DNA from: Sclerurus mexicanus
Lineage: Eukaryota > Chordata > Aves > Passeriformes > Furnariidae
NCBI GenBank assembly: GCA_013396755.1
Contig: VWZF01003613.1
Location: 332,433-396,432, forward strand
Direction of reading: 5' to 3'
DNA: 64,000 bases
Every line of letters begins with the position of its first letter. Positions within the stretch are counted from its first letter, which is position 1. Made by a program: the position numbers and the translations under genes. Positions 38,870 to 51,630 of the stretch are shown piece after piece. Under the pieces are notes generated by a model. The model was not told where the DNA came from. It saw only the letters and a program-made list of their open reading frames with translations, and searched no databases.

Positions 38870-39750
38870 CATAGAATATGCTGAGTCGGAAGGGACCCAT
38901 CAGGATCAAATTCAACTCCCGGCTCTGTGCAGGACACCCTAAGATTCATGCTGTGTGCCTGAGAGTGTGGTCCAAAGGCTTCTTGCATTCTGGATGGCTT
39001 GGTGCCATGACCACTTCTCTGGGGAGTCTGTTCCAGTGCCCAACCACTCTCTGAGCGAAAAACCATTTCCTGATATCTAACCTAAACTTCCCTGACTCAG
39101 CTCCAGGCCATTTCCTCCTATCCTGTCACTACTCTCACAGAAAAGAGATCAGTGTCTACCCCTCCTCTTCCCCTAACAAGGAAGTTGTAGACAGTAATGA
39201 AGTCTGCCTTCAGTCTGCTCTTCTCCAGGCTGAACAGACCAAGTGCCCTCAGCCACATCTCACAAAGCTTCCCCTCCAGATCATTCACCATCCACATGGC
39301 TCTCTTTTGGATGCTCTCTAATAGCTTAATTTCTTTTTCATATTGCTTTTCCAAACAGCACACAGAACTCAAGTTGCAGCCACTCCAGAGCAGAGCAGAG
39401 CAGGACAATCCACTCCCTCAACTGGCTGGCAATGCTTTGCCTGATGACCCCCAGGCTCTGAGAGCCCTCCTGGCTGCCGGGGCACTGCTGACTCATATTC
39501 AACTTGCCATTGACCAGGACCCCCAGGGACCTTTCTGTGGCAGTGCTCTCCAGCCTCTCATTCTCTAGTCCATACGTACAACTAGGCTTACCCTGTCCCA
39601 GGTGTAGAATCTGGCACTAACCCTTGTAAATCTTTCTATGATTGGTGATCACCCACCTCTCTAGTTTGTGGAGCTCCTTCTGCCCTCAAGGGAGTCAACA
39701 GTTTTTCCCAATTTAGTGTCATTGGCAAACTTATTAGTGTTCCTCCCAGT
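38870..39750 (-). mobile_element. CR1 LINE, about 0.88 kb, with decayed ORF2 C-terminus
   Basis: The plus strand begins with the tail (CATAGAATATGCTGAGTCGG at 38870). It then shows antisense motifs of the 3' UTR and of ORF2: CGAAAAACCATTTCCTGATA, CTCCAGGCCATTTCCTCCTA, CTTCTCCAGGCTGAACAGAC and TTGACCAGGACCCCCAGGGA. On the minus strand, 39118-39408 still encodes a recognisable piece of the CR1 reverse transcriptase C-terminal region (residues LLESIQKRAM, ALGLFSLEKSRLKADFI and VYNFL). Upstream, the segment encoding the L..GALLTHIQLAIDQDP-type antisense frame is shadow sequence. The element is 5'-truncated near 39750 and frame-broken, so it cannot move by itself. It lies 0.5 kb from the SINE, in the same orientation. 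Confidence 0.93.
39118..39408 (-). pseudogene. CR1 ORF2 (reverse transcriptase) C-terminal remnant
   Basis: An open stretch of about 96 codons keeps the order of CR1 ORF2 residues between the thumb/C-terminal region and the end of the ORF. Visible are a Lys/Arg block (QKRAMWMV), the GLFSLEKSRL motif and the VYNFLVRGRGG segment. A complete ORF2 would have endonuclease and polymerase domains upstream, both absent here. The frame breaks at 39118, before the usual end of ORF2. This is a dead remnant. Confidence 0.85.
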
Positions 39751-42700
39751 AGCTAATTTTAAATGATTACCTGCCAGTTGGTATCACGTGAAGGATATTA
39801 ATGTTATCAGCAATCAGAATAGCAGGAGAAAGGTGAAGCCACTTTGAAATTTAATTGCCTTGAGTTGATTTACAGCTCTTGAAAGACTATAGTAAGGTGT
39901 ACCTTTTCTAATTAAGAAAAAGCTGTCACACAGACTTTCTTAATATAAACTATGTGCTGAAAGGCAGTGAAATTAGGTTGTTCTAAATTCATTCAGTAGA
40001 CATATGCACAAGCATTTTTCCATTCCACAGAGAAACCTTCCACCATCAAACATTAATTAAAGAGTGACTTAAGTTCTGACTTCAGTTTCTAGACTTATCC
40101 TAAAAGGGTAAACCTGAATCCATCTCTTATCCTTTGAGAATTAAAAGAGTTCTACTTTACTACCTCCAAACTTTGTCTTTATTTTCATTTTATCCAGATG
40201 TAAATGATAGTAATTTTTTTAAAATTCTGAACAATCCTCACCCTGATCACAGAATCCTCATCCTTCTCTAGTCAAGTCTCAGGGAAAACTCTTCTGGCAC
40301 CTACAGTTAACATCATAATTCCTCAGAATAACAAAACACTCAGTCATTTTGCTCTTTCTCTGATTCATCTGTCAGACTAATTTCTTAACATTGCCAAATC
40401 AGTTTGGTTTTTTTTCTATACAAGCTAACAAAATTTAAAAAAAAAAAGAAAAGAAGGGTTATTTAACATTTTACAGACTATAATAAATAAATATGAAAAC
40501 AAATTAATTAATTTCAGCATAGTAAGTCTTCTGGGCAATGCAAAGGTCAATAGGATGGTATAGACTAACATTTCAAAACAAATTCTTGAAACTTCCTCCT
40601 TAAAAATAGTCCTACAGACCTATATTCTGAAATGTATGATTGATTGACTATCATGTACTAAAGTAATGGAAACCCAAAAGCCCGTCCTCATGTTTTAGGT
40701 ACTGATTCTGAATTTAGGTGATGTTTAATTAAAATACAAGCAATCTATAGACCTCTCATTATTAAATAGTGGACTGAATAATTTGTCTGTCATGGACAGT
40801 GTAATATTTTAGAACCAAATGTGTATTACTACGCATTTGTGTAGCACTGTGTGTGGTCCTCATTCCAATTGGTGCAGTAAATCTGAAAGAAATAAAGGGA
40901 AGGTAGCAGGAAGCAAGCAAGCAAGCCAAGATAAATTGCCCCACTGAAACAGAGTCTAAAAGCCAATGATGGTGATTTCCCTGGTGTGAAACTAAAAAGA
41001 CAACAGTGATGCACTTCTACTATATATCACAAATAATTGAACGTTACTTCTTTTTTTCATCAAAGTTATATTGTTTTATTGGAGGGGAGTGGTGTTTGAT
41101 TTTTTGTGAACCACAGCTGTGATTGGACTTCACTGGACACTGTCATAGTCTTATACTTTTAGGACCCTTTATATCTTTTACACTAAAGCCTTGCTCAACT
41201 CTTTAAATATGGAGGAAAATATTTAAGTGGAGAAAAGTACAGTTTTGTCTGTTTTAAGGTTTCTTTGCAGAGAGACAACATAAAGAGAATTTATTGTAAA
41301 AATCTTCATTTAGCTGCAGGAAAAAAAAAAGGAGATTATTAAGCATAGTCATATTCCATTTCTAAAAGTGAATGCTTTGACCTATCTGAAATTAGGTTCC
41401 CTTTCAAGGAAAAAGCTTATTCAGTGTCTGATTATATGCTATGTTCTAGCCCTATGTTGAGTCAATTTCAATTCCTGGCAAATATATGTCTTTTAAATTT
41501 CAGAAAATCATTTTACTTAATAGTGAAATATTTATTAATATTTATATATCTTTTTCTTTTAACTATTTTACATGAAGGTCAGAAATTGAGGTCAGAGCGA
41601 GTAAGGCCATGTTTGCAGGAAATGCATTTTTAACTTTCAATTTTAATTAGTTTGAGAAGAACTCTCTGTCTTTCTTAATCATAGAACATTAACTAAAAAA
41701 AATAGACATTTTTTCATAGTAACATATTTTCATTTTTGAGTATTTTCTTCAACATAATCTCTTAAGCACTAAGTATGCAACCTATGCTTGATTTTTAAAT
41801 TGTAGTATGCAAGTTTGAACTCTTTTACTTCCAGGCATAGTGGTGTTGAAGAGCTCTTTTAGAAGAATTATACAGCTTAAAAACTACCTTCAAGAGGTCA
41901 TCATATTTCCTTAGAAAGAGTATTGAATTTACACTTACATTTTCTACTACGTTATTTCATAAAAAGTTGCAAGGATAAAAATACTATATGGACATTTGAG
42001 TATCATATGATTCTGACAGGAAGAGGTAAATATGTGGATTTTAAAGACAAGCAGACAGTAATATATGTTCCTGTCAGGTGAGGATTTTAAGAACTTTAAA
42101 GGAATAAGAAAGGAAAAATAGATATGTTTCATTTAAGCGTAGTGGCTATGAAAGCATATCTCTGACAGTAAAAATATTGTTCAGAAGTGGTTTAGAGTTG
42201 CTCTCTTTAAACTATTACTGCTTTCTAGATCTCAGAAATTCATAAACTTGTGTCATATAGACATATCCAAATACCAGGTCCATAAATCAGTGTAATAACA
42301 TGAAAGTAATAGATCATTGAATGTTTTCAAAAAAACCAAAACCCTACTCTGATTTACAATTAGTCTCATGGAAGATATACTTTGATTAAAAGAGGCAAAA
42401 TATATTCTTTTGGCTTTTGCCTGAAGGATGCAGGCTTCTCTGCTCATTCCAAGAGCTGAGAAGAAAGCAGCAGGACAAAGAATCCATAGGAGCCACATTT
42501 GCTTCAAGTCCATCCCTTCAAACTTTTAATGACTCTGAAGTATAGATAGGAGGGTCTTTCCTATGTAAAGAAATCATGTTTTAAAAAGACTTTGAAAGGA
42601 AAATCACTGTGAAGAAAGGAGATTGTTAAAGTAATTTTAATGGACTGTATGACCAGCAAACTACAGGCCAAAGTTTAGTTCTAACCAGAAATGTGTAAAG

Positions 42701-45700
42701 TATGACCACCATAACTGCATATTCTCCAGTTACATGGATATTTTGTCTCTGTAATAGATTATTGTCCTCTTTATATCTCTTTTTCTTTGCTATATTCCTT
42801 TTAAGAACCTGAGAAATAGTCATAGCTCTTTTGCTTTTATTGGAAGAGTTACAATAATATTACTTCATTTTGCTAATTAGAGGTCAATTATACTTTTAAA
42901 AATTAATTGCATCCATTGACTCTTCCTTATTTTCTAAATCAGTCTTTTTCATTGTTTCAGATATCTCTGCTCATGTAACTGTAAAAAACAAACAAACTTC
43001 TGCTAGCCCCACACAGCCTAAAAAGGGATAAGATTTGAGATGATACTCCGCACCTACACTGACAAAATATGTTGCAGACAGTAGAGCTGTGTTACTGAAA
43101 CAACTGAAGATACAACTGAAATCCTAATTTAACATTCATAACTTCTTTTCACTTATGACAGCACAAGGGAAAAACACAGCTCCTCAGGCCTTAAATTGTA
43201 TGTGTAGGATTAGCAGTTAAAATGCTTATTTATAAAATGTATATATTTGTATATTACCCATACACTTTGTTGAAAAATACACTTAAATGCACAACCAGGC
43301 AGCTGAAGCAAACCCATTATTTTCCCAAGCAGGAATTGGTTCAAGCCATAATTTTTAATTATTTATTAATGAAAGAAGAAGTTGCTATTTTGAAATGTTG
43401 AACTTGAACTAGAACTAAATTGGAATGACTTCAGCCACAGCTGAACAAAATGGAACAATATACTAGTTCATCTCCTAGCACATAACACTCTCTTTCAGAT
43501 ATGGCTATTGCCACCCTTGGCACAGTTGGAAGAAATGTGAATAGGAGCAGAGACTAAATTGTGCCTGCAGCCTGCTACTCAAATCGTGCTGAACTGGGGA
43601 AGAATTTCATTGCATTGTAGGAGGCTGCTTTGTTGCTCCCCTGAGCAGCAGGACTGTGTGCCCCCAAGCCAGTGGTCTTTGCTAGCTATAGCATACACAC
43701 AAGCAAGGTAGAAAGCCTGATTTACCATGTCTTCTTAGAGCAATGCTGGGCTTCACTATTAGTCCATTTTGTTGATAAATTTTGCTAGACTGACGTCTAG
43801 ACACTCACAGTAATGTTGCCCCCATTAACTGCCCCTGCTACTGCAGAAGGCTAACTCTAGTTTCCATGGGCAACTGAAATGTCAGTCCAATAGCTACTAA
43901 AGTGTCACAAAATTGTGCTAAGTGGAAATAGAAAGAAATGTTAACAATATAAATGGGTATATTAGTGTCCTTTACATTTAATTACTTTCTTCTTGGCTTG
44001 CTTTCTCATTATTTTCTACATTAATATGCCATAATATGTTTGTTTTAATTTAGCTGATGCTCATTAAGAGGTAATTTTATATGGCAGTTTTAAACTATAT
44101 CTTTCTTCCTGTCTTAAGAGCAAGGGCCAGGCGTATCTCTATACATGGCGTATCTCTTGACACGGCCTATTTTATCTACATTTTCTGGTGCTGCAGTCTG
44201 TCCATACTGGTTTATACAAAGTATGGAATATCTAAAAATCCCATCTGTCTTTTTTTCACACAACCTGTTATAAGGTACATAACATTGCCACAGGAACAGA
44301 TTGCATGTACATGATTAATTTCATACTTGGTCCAGCTATATGCTGTGTAGTGCTTGCAGAGTCAGAGTTAAGGGAAGAATAGTATTCATCCATGCTTCCT
44401 TTTCTTAACTAAACCATGCCACAAAATTTAAAAGTACTCTCCTAAAAATGAAGAAAGCTGGGAATGGCTTTAAAGATATGAGATATGAAAATGAACACAT
44501 GCTTTTCCCTTTATTCTCTCTGATGGGACTTTTAGTCACTATATAATTAAAGGAGGAAGTGAACAGTATGAAAATAAAACCTCGACACCTCTAAAAGCAT
44601 TTCAGAAAAGAAAGAGGAAGAACAAGGGGGGGGAAAATGTTACAGGATTGAGAAACACTAAAAGTCAAGTCCAAAGCTGGCAAAAGATTCTGTTTAGTTA
44701 ATAATGAACAGACTAAAAAGAGTGATTGAATCATACTTGCTTGGAGACTGATAACTGTTACATTTTTTAAATTGTGTTTTCATTTGTCAGAATTGATTCT
44801 ACAGCAGTAAACTATTTAAAAGTAATAATAACAATGTTAAAAAAAAAAAAGGTAGCACTTACAATTAAACCATGCAGTCATCTAGAATATTTTGCTGAAT
44901 ATAGACCTGGAGCAAATGAACTTGGCTTTACAGCAGCTGTAACATCAGGGCCATCAATAAAGAAATTAGCTACTTGCATTTGAGATAAAGGGCAACTTAT
45001 GCTTACAAACACCCGATCCAAAAACTGCTGTGAGAGCGAAGCAAACATCCAGCTCATAAACCTATCTGTATAATTTTTTGGAAATAGTTAGAGGTCAGCA
45101 TTGAATTTCTGATTAGAGCCAAAAACATCAGCAATTGAGGGAAGCAATTTAAGAAGTGGTGTCAGTTTCCATTGACCAGATAGTAAATCACTCTGTATTT
45201 TTGAGTTCGTGTTAGGATACATGATATCACTAAACACAAGAATTCTGTAATAAGTGAGGTGGAAACAATCTGTCACAACTTCCTTCTGTCAACAGTGTGT
45301 TTCTGTCACTATTATACGTGACTTTCATCCCTTCTGCTATCTCCAGGTTGCCAATCACCAGGCTGACTCTGTTCTAACCCTGTAGCTTTGTGAATTTTGT
45401 GCTTTGAGAAAGTAGAAATGAGTAAATGATTGGGGGTTTTGTTATTTTTAATTCTTGGATTACTTGGGTTTTCCCAAGCATGAGAAGATGACTTTACAAT
45501 TTTTTAAAAAATCAATATATAACAAATGACTACAGAAGAAGTGATTGAATATACTATTGTATATTCTATTCAAACAACCTCATCACTACCAGACAGTTTG
45601 CAAACTGAGATTTTTAAAAATAATTAACTGTAAATATTGTTTTCTTGTTTGAAAAGACTACAAAACTCAGTATCATTTTGAAAAGCAGATGTTTCCAAAT

Positions 45701-47164
45701 TTAAGTAGGAGAGCTCTTCAACTCCTCAGATGCAATTGCATTTTATAATTTCTTTTATTAGAGTACAAACACTCTGGTCATGAAAAGGCCGTATTCAGTC
45801 ATTTATTCTACAGTCATTAATTATGTGTTTATTTAGCACATGCACTCTGAATAAATAAGTGTACATGTTCTCTGTAACTCATGGAAAATGTAGGAGGCTT
45901 TCAATCTATTTTGCTAGAAAAATATAATGATGTGTTTATATATATATATTTATATGTGTATTTATATATATACACACTTCACTTTTCTATAATTAAAAGG
46001 TTTTAATAGAGAAAATTTGCAACAAGCCTTTTTATCATATTTGTATGGATTAAGTAGTCTAAAATAACTGATAAAAGTCAAAGCCGTACTAAATTACTGA
46101 ACTTAGGTAAGAAATTGCTCTATTGCTTTCATGCTTGGGGAAGGATTTCCAAATGCATATTATGTATGGTCAGATATTCCCAAATGTAAACAGATCTGAC
46201 AATAGGAAAGTACTCTATAACTCATAACACTATATGAAAAAAAAAAAAACAAAAACCACACACATCTAAAAATTGAAAATCGTATACCTTAACATTATGC
46301 TGAGATCTAATAGATGTCAGAATCAATTGCATTTTCTTCTATTAAGTTCCTTCTAAAAGTGTCTAAAAATGAAAGACACCCTCTTTTGACTGCTGCTCAT
46401 TTGAAATTGGCATTTTTATGTAGCAGATGGTGACCTTATCCCTGTGCTTTAGGAAAAATGATTTTTATTAAGCCTAAACAAGTGTGAACAGTGCTAATTT
46501 CCTGCAGCAGGCAGAATTTGAATGAGAGCATATAATGATTGGAAGAGTCCTCCCTCACCATATGGAAAAATGCACATTATGCCAACACAGTAGAGTACTA
46601 ACAAGACAGTCCTTTACAAATATATCCAACTTTCCATTTTATCAGTAGTCATGAAAAGCATATTTATTTTAAGATTTCTAGGAGCTGCAGAGGGTTGTTT
46701 GCAACTAGTTCATATCCTAAAGGCTAAACATGTAATAACAGCGATATCGGAAGGACTACATGAATTCTAAATCATAGTTAAAAATTATCAGATGAAGAGA
46801 ACAACTGTTGGTTCATATCAAGACACAAAGACTTAGTCCTTTGTTAGTTAGGAACAGCAGTACTCTCAATAAAGGCTATGTAAAAGTACAGGCATTATTT
46901 TGAAAGTGTAAGTTTGATATCTTCAATGAAAAGTTATAAAGTAAATTTGGTATTGTAGATAATGATCTTACTGCTGTCTCTAATTAACCAGTAAGGAAGC
47001 ATAGAGAAAAGAAAAGAGAAAAAAATGCCAGGCATTTCTTGGAGCTACACAGTGACAGGGCAAGCAGCAGTGCACCTTTGCTGTAAGCAGTAAAATTCTG
47101 AGTAGAATCTGGTTTAAAAAAAAAAAAAAATCTGTCAAATGGACAGGCACCAAGCTACCTGTTA
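39751..47164. other. AT-rich non-coding DNA, nothing recognised
   Basis: No gene, RNA or clear repeat was found in about 7.4 kb. Short A- or T-runs (for example near 40437 and 41320) and a TA-rich low-complexity tract at 45936-45977 are the only simple sequences. Around 43550-43690 there is a slightly GC-richer patch without a supported frame. Confidence 0.45.
45936..45977. repeat. TA-rich low-complexity tract
   Basis: Imperfect TATATA blocks are separated by TTTATATGTGTA and end in TACACAC. A decayed TA microsatellite is likely. Confidence 0.9.
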
Positions 47165-47243
47165 AAGTTGGCCCTGCTTTGAGATGTAGGTTAGACCAAA
47201 AGACGTTAAGAGATCCCTTCCAATGTAAATTATTCTGTGTATT
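47165..47243 (+). mobile_element. CR1 LINE 3' tail fragment, diverged
   Basis: The segment with GTTAGACCAAAAGACGTTAA, GAGATCCCTTCCAATGTAAA and the tail-like TTATTCTGTGTATT follows the order of the avian CR1 3' end (GACTAGA..GACCTT..GGTCCCTTCCAA..ATTCT). Divergence is considerable and only about 80 bases are left. Confidence 0.78.
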
Positions 47244-50123
47244 ATACCTAAGGGAAGGTACTAATCTAGAAGCAAGACTAGAAGCATCATCACTTTCCAT
47301 GAAATAACAGATTTCACTTTAGCTTTTCTAGCTGAATCTAACTGGAACACCAATTAACTGATCCCAAGAAAGAAAGGAAATCACTGATGTTATGAGTCTT
47401 CTGTCTTCTGAAAATTTTCCTTAATAATACTGTCCAGGACTTGATTAATATCTTGGAAATAGAACATATATAGTGGAAATATATCACTAGAAAGATACCA
47501 TGGAAATGTAAATAGGATTTCTAAAAATGAGAAATATTAACAGTAATGAATAAAATCTATTAAAAAGAAAAAATATTTGTCCTTTTCTTAACTTTTTATA
47601 ATAAAAATTTCCAAAACTTAAAACTGACATTGTAAAACTAATGTTGCAAGCAAATCATAACAGTGTTTCATATTCACTGAGTGTGAGAACATGCATTTCT
47701 TAAACAGGAAAGATATATCTCTCTCTTAACATGACAGAGAACAGAAGGAATAAAAGTCACTTACAGTAAAAATGTCAGTCTTTTTGCCCATTCCCTTTAC
47801 AGTCAAACAGATTGCCAGTGTTGGTTTCAGCTGCTTAGTAGTTTGTGAGAGAAAAAGTATTACAAACATACTAATATTTATTTTTGCAGTAACTCTATCA
47901 TGTCTGTGACCTCTAGGTGGGACTGAGACACCCACTTCTTTGATGAGGAAGTCAAGAGCACTCTTGAGGGCACTGAAGGAACTCGGGCTGGGCAGAAACT
48001 AAAAGTCACCACCTGACTTTAAAATGTCAGTGAAGATGAAGTGAACATTCCTTCAGGGAAAGCAAATAAAGCAACAGAAGGAGAAAGTAGAGAGCAAATC
48101 TGAACAAACTCACCCAAGGGATTTTCCTCCTATATAACAGTTTTATTACTATTTTGATACACCAAGATAGACACATTATTTAGGAAAGGAAAAGTTTTAT
48201 TTCCAAGAGTGAAAAATCTACTTGACTTGTTTCATTGCTCCAGTGCCAAAATACCTGATTACAAGTGCCTGAATGATTGAAAAAATATTGTTTAGTGATA
48301 CACTGTAGTGCAACCTCTCTCACATGACATTAATCTCTTAGTTCTTTTAGGGAAAGCTTGCATGATATAATTTGATTTACTATTTACACTGCAATCAGAA
48401 ACATATATGTTATATGAATATTCCTGGATATTGGGAATTATAAAATCCACATTTTGTTTTAAAAAGAGATACACCTGATATATGTGATAAGTGAAAGAAG
48501 TAGAAATGGTCATTCTATCACATTACAAAGAATACAAGTTCTTGTAGAAGTCAGCTAATTCCCTTCTCTGGTCATTCCCCAGTTTGTACTGAAGCCAGTC
48601 CTATCCTCCTGAGACTCCTCTTCTTGTATTTAAATATCAGTCTCCAGTTCATCTCAAATCTTTTCTGCCTTCTTTTACCAGTCATGTCTATTGTGCAATT
48701 CTTCTCTTCCTTCTAGAAAAATATACACCCTTCTCCATCTTGCTTGAAATAGAAATACGTAAAAGTTTATACAAAACGGGCAGGGGAAACAACTTCACTG
48801 AGAGTGCAAGAAATAAGCTTTAGTTACTTCCATAAATCAGTTATTACAGTCAAAGTCAACCCTTTCCCTATGAATTGCACCTTTGGCACCAGGACAGAAC
48901 AAGTTCACTCTGAAAGAACTGAATATATTAGTCATCAATGACCTCAGAGAAGCCTAATGACGCCCAAAGAGAGTAGCATTTTGAGAGATAACAGCTACTA
49001 AACAAAGATGTTCCCACTGAGTAGCTTTAGGCTGTGATTTTTCTTTTTTTTTTTGTTTTCAAAACTTTCACTATGTGATCAAAGTTATATACATTTTATG
49101 GAAATAATAAAAGCAATACCCTATGATGATTTCAGATTTCTGTTGAAAAACATCAGAAGACAAGATTTATGCAAGGAAAAGAAGTCAATATAGAGCAGGA
49201 TCAGAATATTACCTGCGCTCCAAAGCTTCATTGGCTGAATTGTCTAAATCACTTCTTAATGAATTTATCAGTAAGTAGTTTTCCAGAGGCAGCCATTCAG
49301 TATAGCAAATATCAACCCAAAAGGCAAGCAATCTTTCCCCAATATGAAACTGCAGATAACTGTAAAAAATAAGTCAAAATGGTATTTGTTTAGTATGAGT
49401 TTTAATATTTTGGTTTTGTTTTTATGTGCACCACCTGGCCTCAGACTAATGTTTGTCAGGGGACAAGTTGGAATGATGGAAAAAAGGGAAGGTCAGGAGT
49501 ACACAAAAAAAATGAAACACTGAAAGATACGTTTCTAAGGACTTTTTTTAACTGTAAACAAGTAAATAAAGGAGGGAAATAAAAGACTTAACCCCTAAAA
49601 GTCAATATTAAAATGTTACTTGTAGTTACGAAAATAATTGAGACACAAAAGAAAATAGACTTGACTAATAAATATTCATTCAACTAAATCTTCATTCCAA
49701 ATATTAATATTTAATATTTTAACTGCTGGAATTCTTTATATCCCCAATGAGGTCCCCGAGAACTTTTTTCTTAGAATGTCTGTGTTTTTTAATGAAATTA
49801 TTCACTGTGAGGAGTTTTCCAAGTTTGTTTAACTAAGGAGAATGCAGTAGTATTACCTTTCAAAGGTTGTATTGGATCTCACACAAGTCTCCTTTCATAT
49901 GCCTTGTCACCACTCATTAGAAATAATGAAGGCAAATAAACTTTTATTTCCATAAGTCTTTTTGCTTCTCAACACCTCTGTGAAAATTTTATATTACAGA
50001 ATAATGTAAGGCTCAATCCTTTTAGATGTCTGAAAAGAAACCACAAGCCACATAATACATTGGTGCATGCTGAAATAGGGAAGGCTGTGTCTGCAATTAG
50101 CAGAACTATCCAGAGACGGCACT
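47244..50123. other. AT-rich non-coding DNA, nothing recognised
   Basis: No gene, RNA or repeat family is recognisable. There is a T-run at about 49045-49055. Frames of 60-73 codons are of chance length. Confidence 0.45.
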
Positions 50124-50396
50124 TGAGGAAACAGCATGAAGCTGAGTCACAGGAGGTTTAGGTTTGATATCAGGAAATGGTTTTTCACCCAGAGGGTGGT
50201 TGGGCACTGGCACAGGCTCCCCAGGGCAGTGGTCACAGCACCAAGCCTGACAGAGTTCAAGAAGCATTTGGACAATGCTCTCAGGCACATGGTGTGATTC
50301 TTGGGGTGTCCTGCACAGGCCAGGAGTTGGAGTTGATGAGCCTGATGGGTCCCTTTCAATTTAGGATGTTTGTTGGTTCTAAGATTCTGTAACTGT
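50124..50396 (+). mobile_element. CR1 LINE 3' fragment (end of ORF2 and 3' UTR)
   Basis: Reads on the plus strand through GGAGGTTTAGGTTTGATATC, TTTTTCACCCAGAGGGTGGT, CACAGGCTCCCCAGGGCAGT, GGTCACAGCACCAAGCCTGA and the 3'-UTR block CTTGGGGTGTCCTGCACAGG. It ends with AAGATTCTGTAAC. The first part corresponds to the last residues of ORF2 (FFTQRVVEHxNRLPREVV type in intact copies, here changed by indels). It belongs to the same group as the copy at 52.45-53.24 kb. Confidence 0.93.
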
Positions 50397-50709
50397 TAAA
50401 TGTTATAATAAGAAAACTTATATATATATATATAAAAGTTGTATCTTTCTCAGATCTTATTTATGCTATCTTCTTACTGCTACACCATTATGTTACAAAA
50501 TCCTCAAAAATGGAGCTCACCAGAGAAAGAAACATTTTTCCACTGATGATTACATTTTATGCCAAGGTACAATTTTAACTATTAAACACATACTAAAAAA
50601 TATAAATCTTCCTTTGCATGTTTCTGCATGTAGTTTTCAAAGTAATACCATGCTGTTGTTAAACTGTTATTAAGTACACAAGAGTCAAAGAGAAGTTACC
50701 TTAGAGTTT
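50397..50709. other. Spacer with a short TA repeat
   Basis: AT-rich DNA between a CR1 tail and the next LTR. Nothing coding is seen. It contains (TA)8 at 50419-50434. Confidence 0.6.
50419..50434. repeat. (TA)8 microsatellite
   Basis: Eight uninterrupted TA units a few bases after the CR1 3' end. Confidence 0.95.
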
Positions 50710-51512
50710 TGTGGTAGGTTGACCCTGGCCAGCTGTCAGGTGCACACCCAGCCACTCTCTCACTCCCCTTCCTCAACAGGGCAGAGGTAGAAGAGAAGAT
50801 ACAAAATTTCATGGGTCAAGATATAGACTGGTTCATTTACCAATCAGCATCACGGACAAAACAAACTCATCTTGGAGAAAATTAATTTATTTCTAATTAA
50901 ACAAGTAGAATGATGAGAAACAGACACAAATTAAAATTACACCTTCTCCACACATGCCCCTTCTTCCCAGGTTCAGCCTCACTCCTCCTTCTTCCCCAGT
51001 TGTCCTTCCTCTAGCCCACACACAAAGCAGCACAGGGGGATGAGCAGTAGGACGTCATGGTCAGTATTCAATAGCTCCTTCCACTTCACACTTTTCCCTT
51101 GCTCCACCATCAGTCCTCTCTGTAGGCTGCAATCCTTCAGGATAAACCTGCTTCAGTGTGGGCCCTTCACAGGCCATGCTTCCTTCAGGGAATGTCACCC
51201 ATTTCTGGCATGGTCTTCTCCACAGGCTGCAGGGAACACCTTCACCACAGGTATCCTCTCCACAGCTGGCAGGGTAACGTCTGCTCCAGCCCCTGGAGCA
51301 CCTCCTCTGTTCCTTCTTCTCTAATGTTAGTGTTGTCAGGATTAAGTAGATACCACTGACTTGCATATGGGCCAAGCTATGTCATGTGGTGCGCCTCTTG
51401 TGGAACTCTCTGAAACCAGTTGAGTTCAGCATTTGACAAGATTCTGGCCTTTTGTCACAAAGTTTAGTCCTGCCCACCTGTCAACTGTCAACACCTGGCC
51501 ACATGCATTTCA
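50710..51512 (-). mobile_element. Avian ERV-L-like LTR, minus strand
   Basis: The plus strand begins TGTGGTAGGTTGACCCTGGC at 50710, the antisense end of an avian ERV-L-type LTR that I recognise. It continues with CAATCAGCATCACGGACAAA, an AATTTATTT stretch (AATAAA on the minus strand, near 50884-50892), CTCCAGCCCCTGGAGCACCT near 51281 and a GTCAACACCTGGCCACATGCATTTCA-type end at 51512. Both ends are TG/CA. Between 51120 and 51290 the sequence has repeated units built on CTGCTTCAGTGTGGGC and CACAGGCTGCAGGG, a minisatellite-like block known from this LTR group. No internal retroviral gene is present. The bases beside the two ends (AGTTT and AAATC) do not match, so no target duplication supports the limits, and the 51512 end is less sure than the 50710 end. 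Frames on both strands here (51040-51375) are not genes. Confidence 0.8.
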
Positions 51513-51549
51513 AAATCGTTGTGTAAGTCGTTGATTTACACAAAGCTGT

Positions 51550-51630
51550 GTGATCTGCCTTGACAGAGGGGTTGGACTAGAAGACCTCAAGAGGTCCCTT
51601 TCAACCCTAAGTATTCTGTGATTCTCTGAA
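51550..51630 (+). mobile_element. CR1 LINE 3' tail fragment
   Basis: The order GTGATCTGCCTTGACAGAGG, GGTTGGACTAGAAGACCTCA, AGAGGTCCCTTTCAACCC and tail GTATTCTGTGATTCTCTG is the avian CR1 3' end. Only about 80 bases are kept, about 40 bases after the LTR. Confidence 0.92.

Noticed and set aside
39197..39568. 123-codon plus-strand frame
   Set aside because: It is antisense to a CR1 element whose minus strand carries the ORF2 remnant.
51040..51375. Overlapping 67-104-codon frames on both strands
   Set aside because: They are inside the minus-strand LTR, in its minisatellite-like block. Frames open on both strands at once reflect composition.
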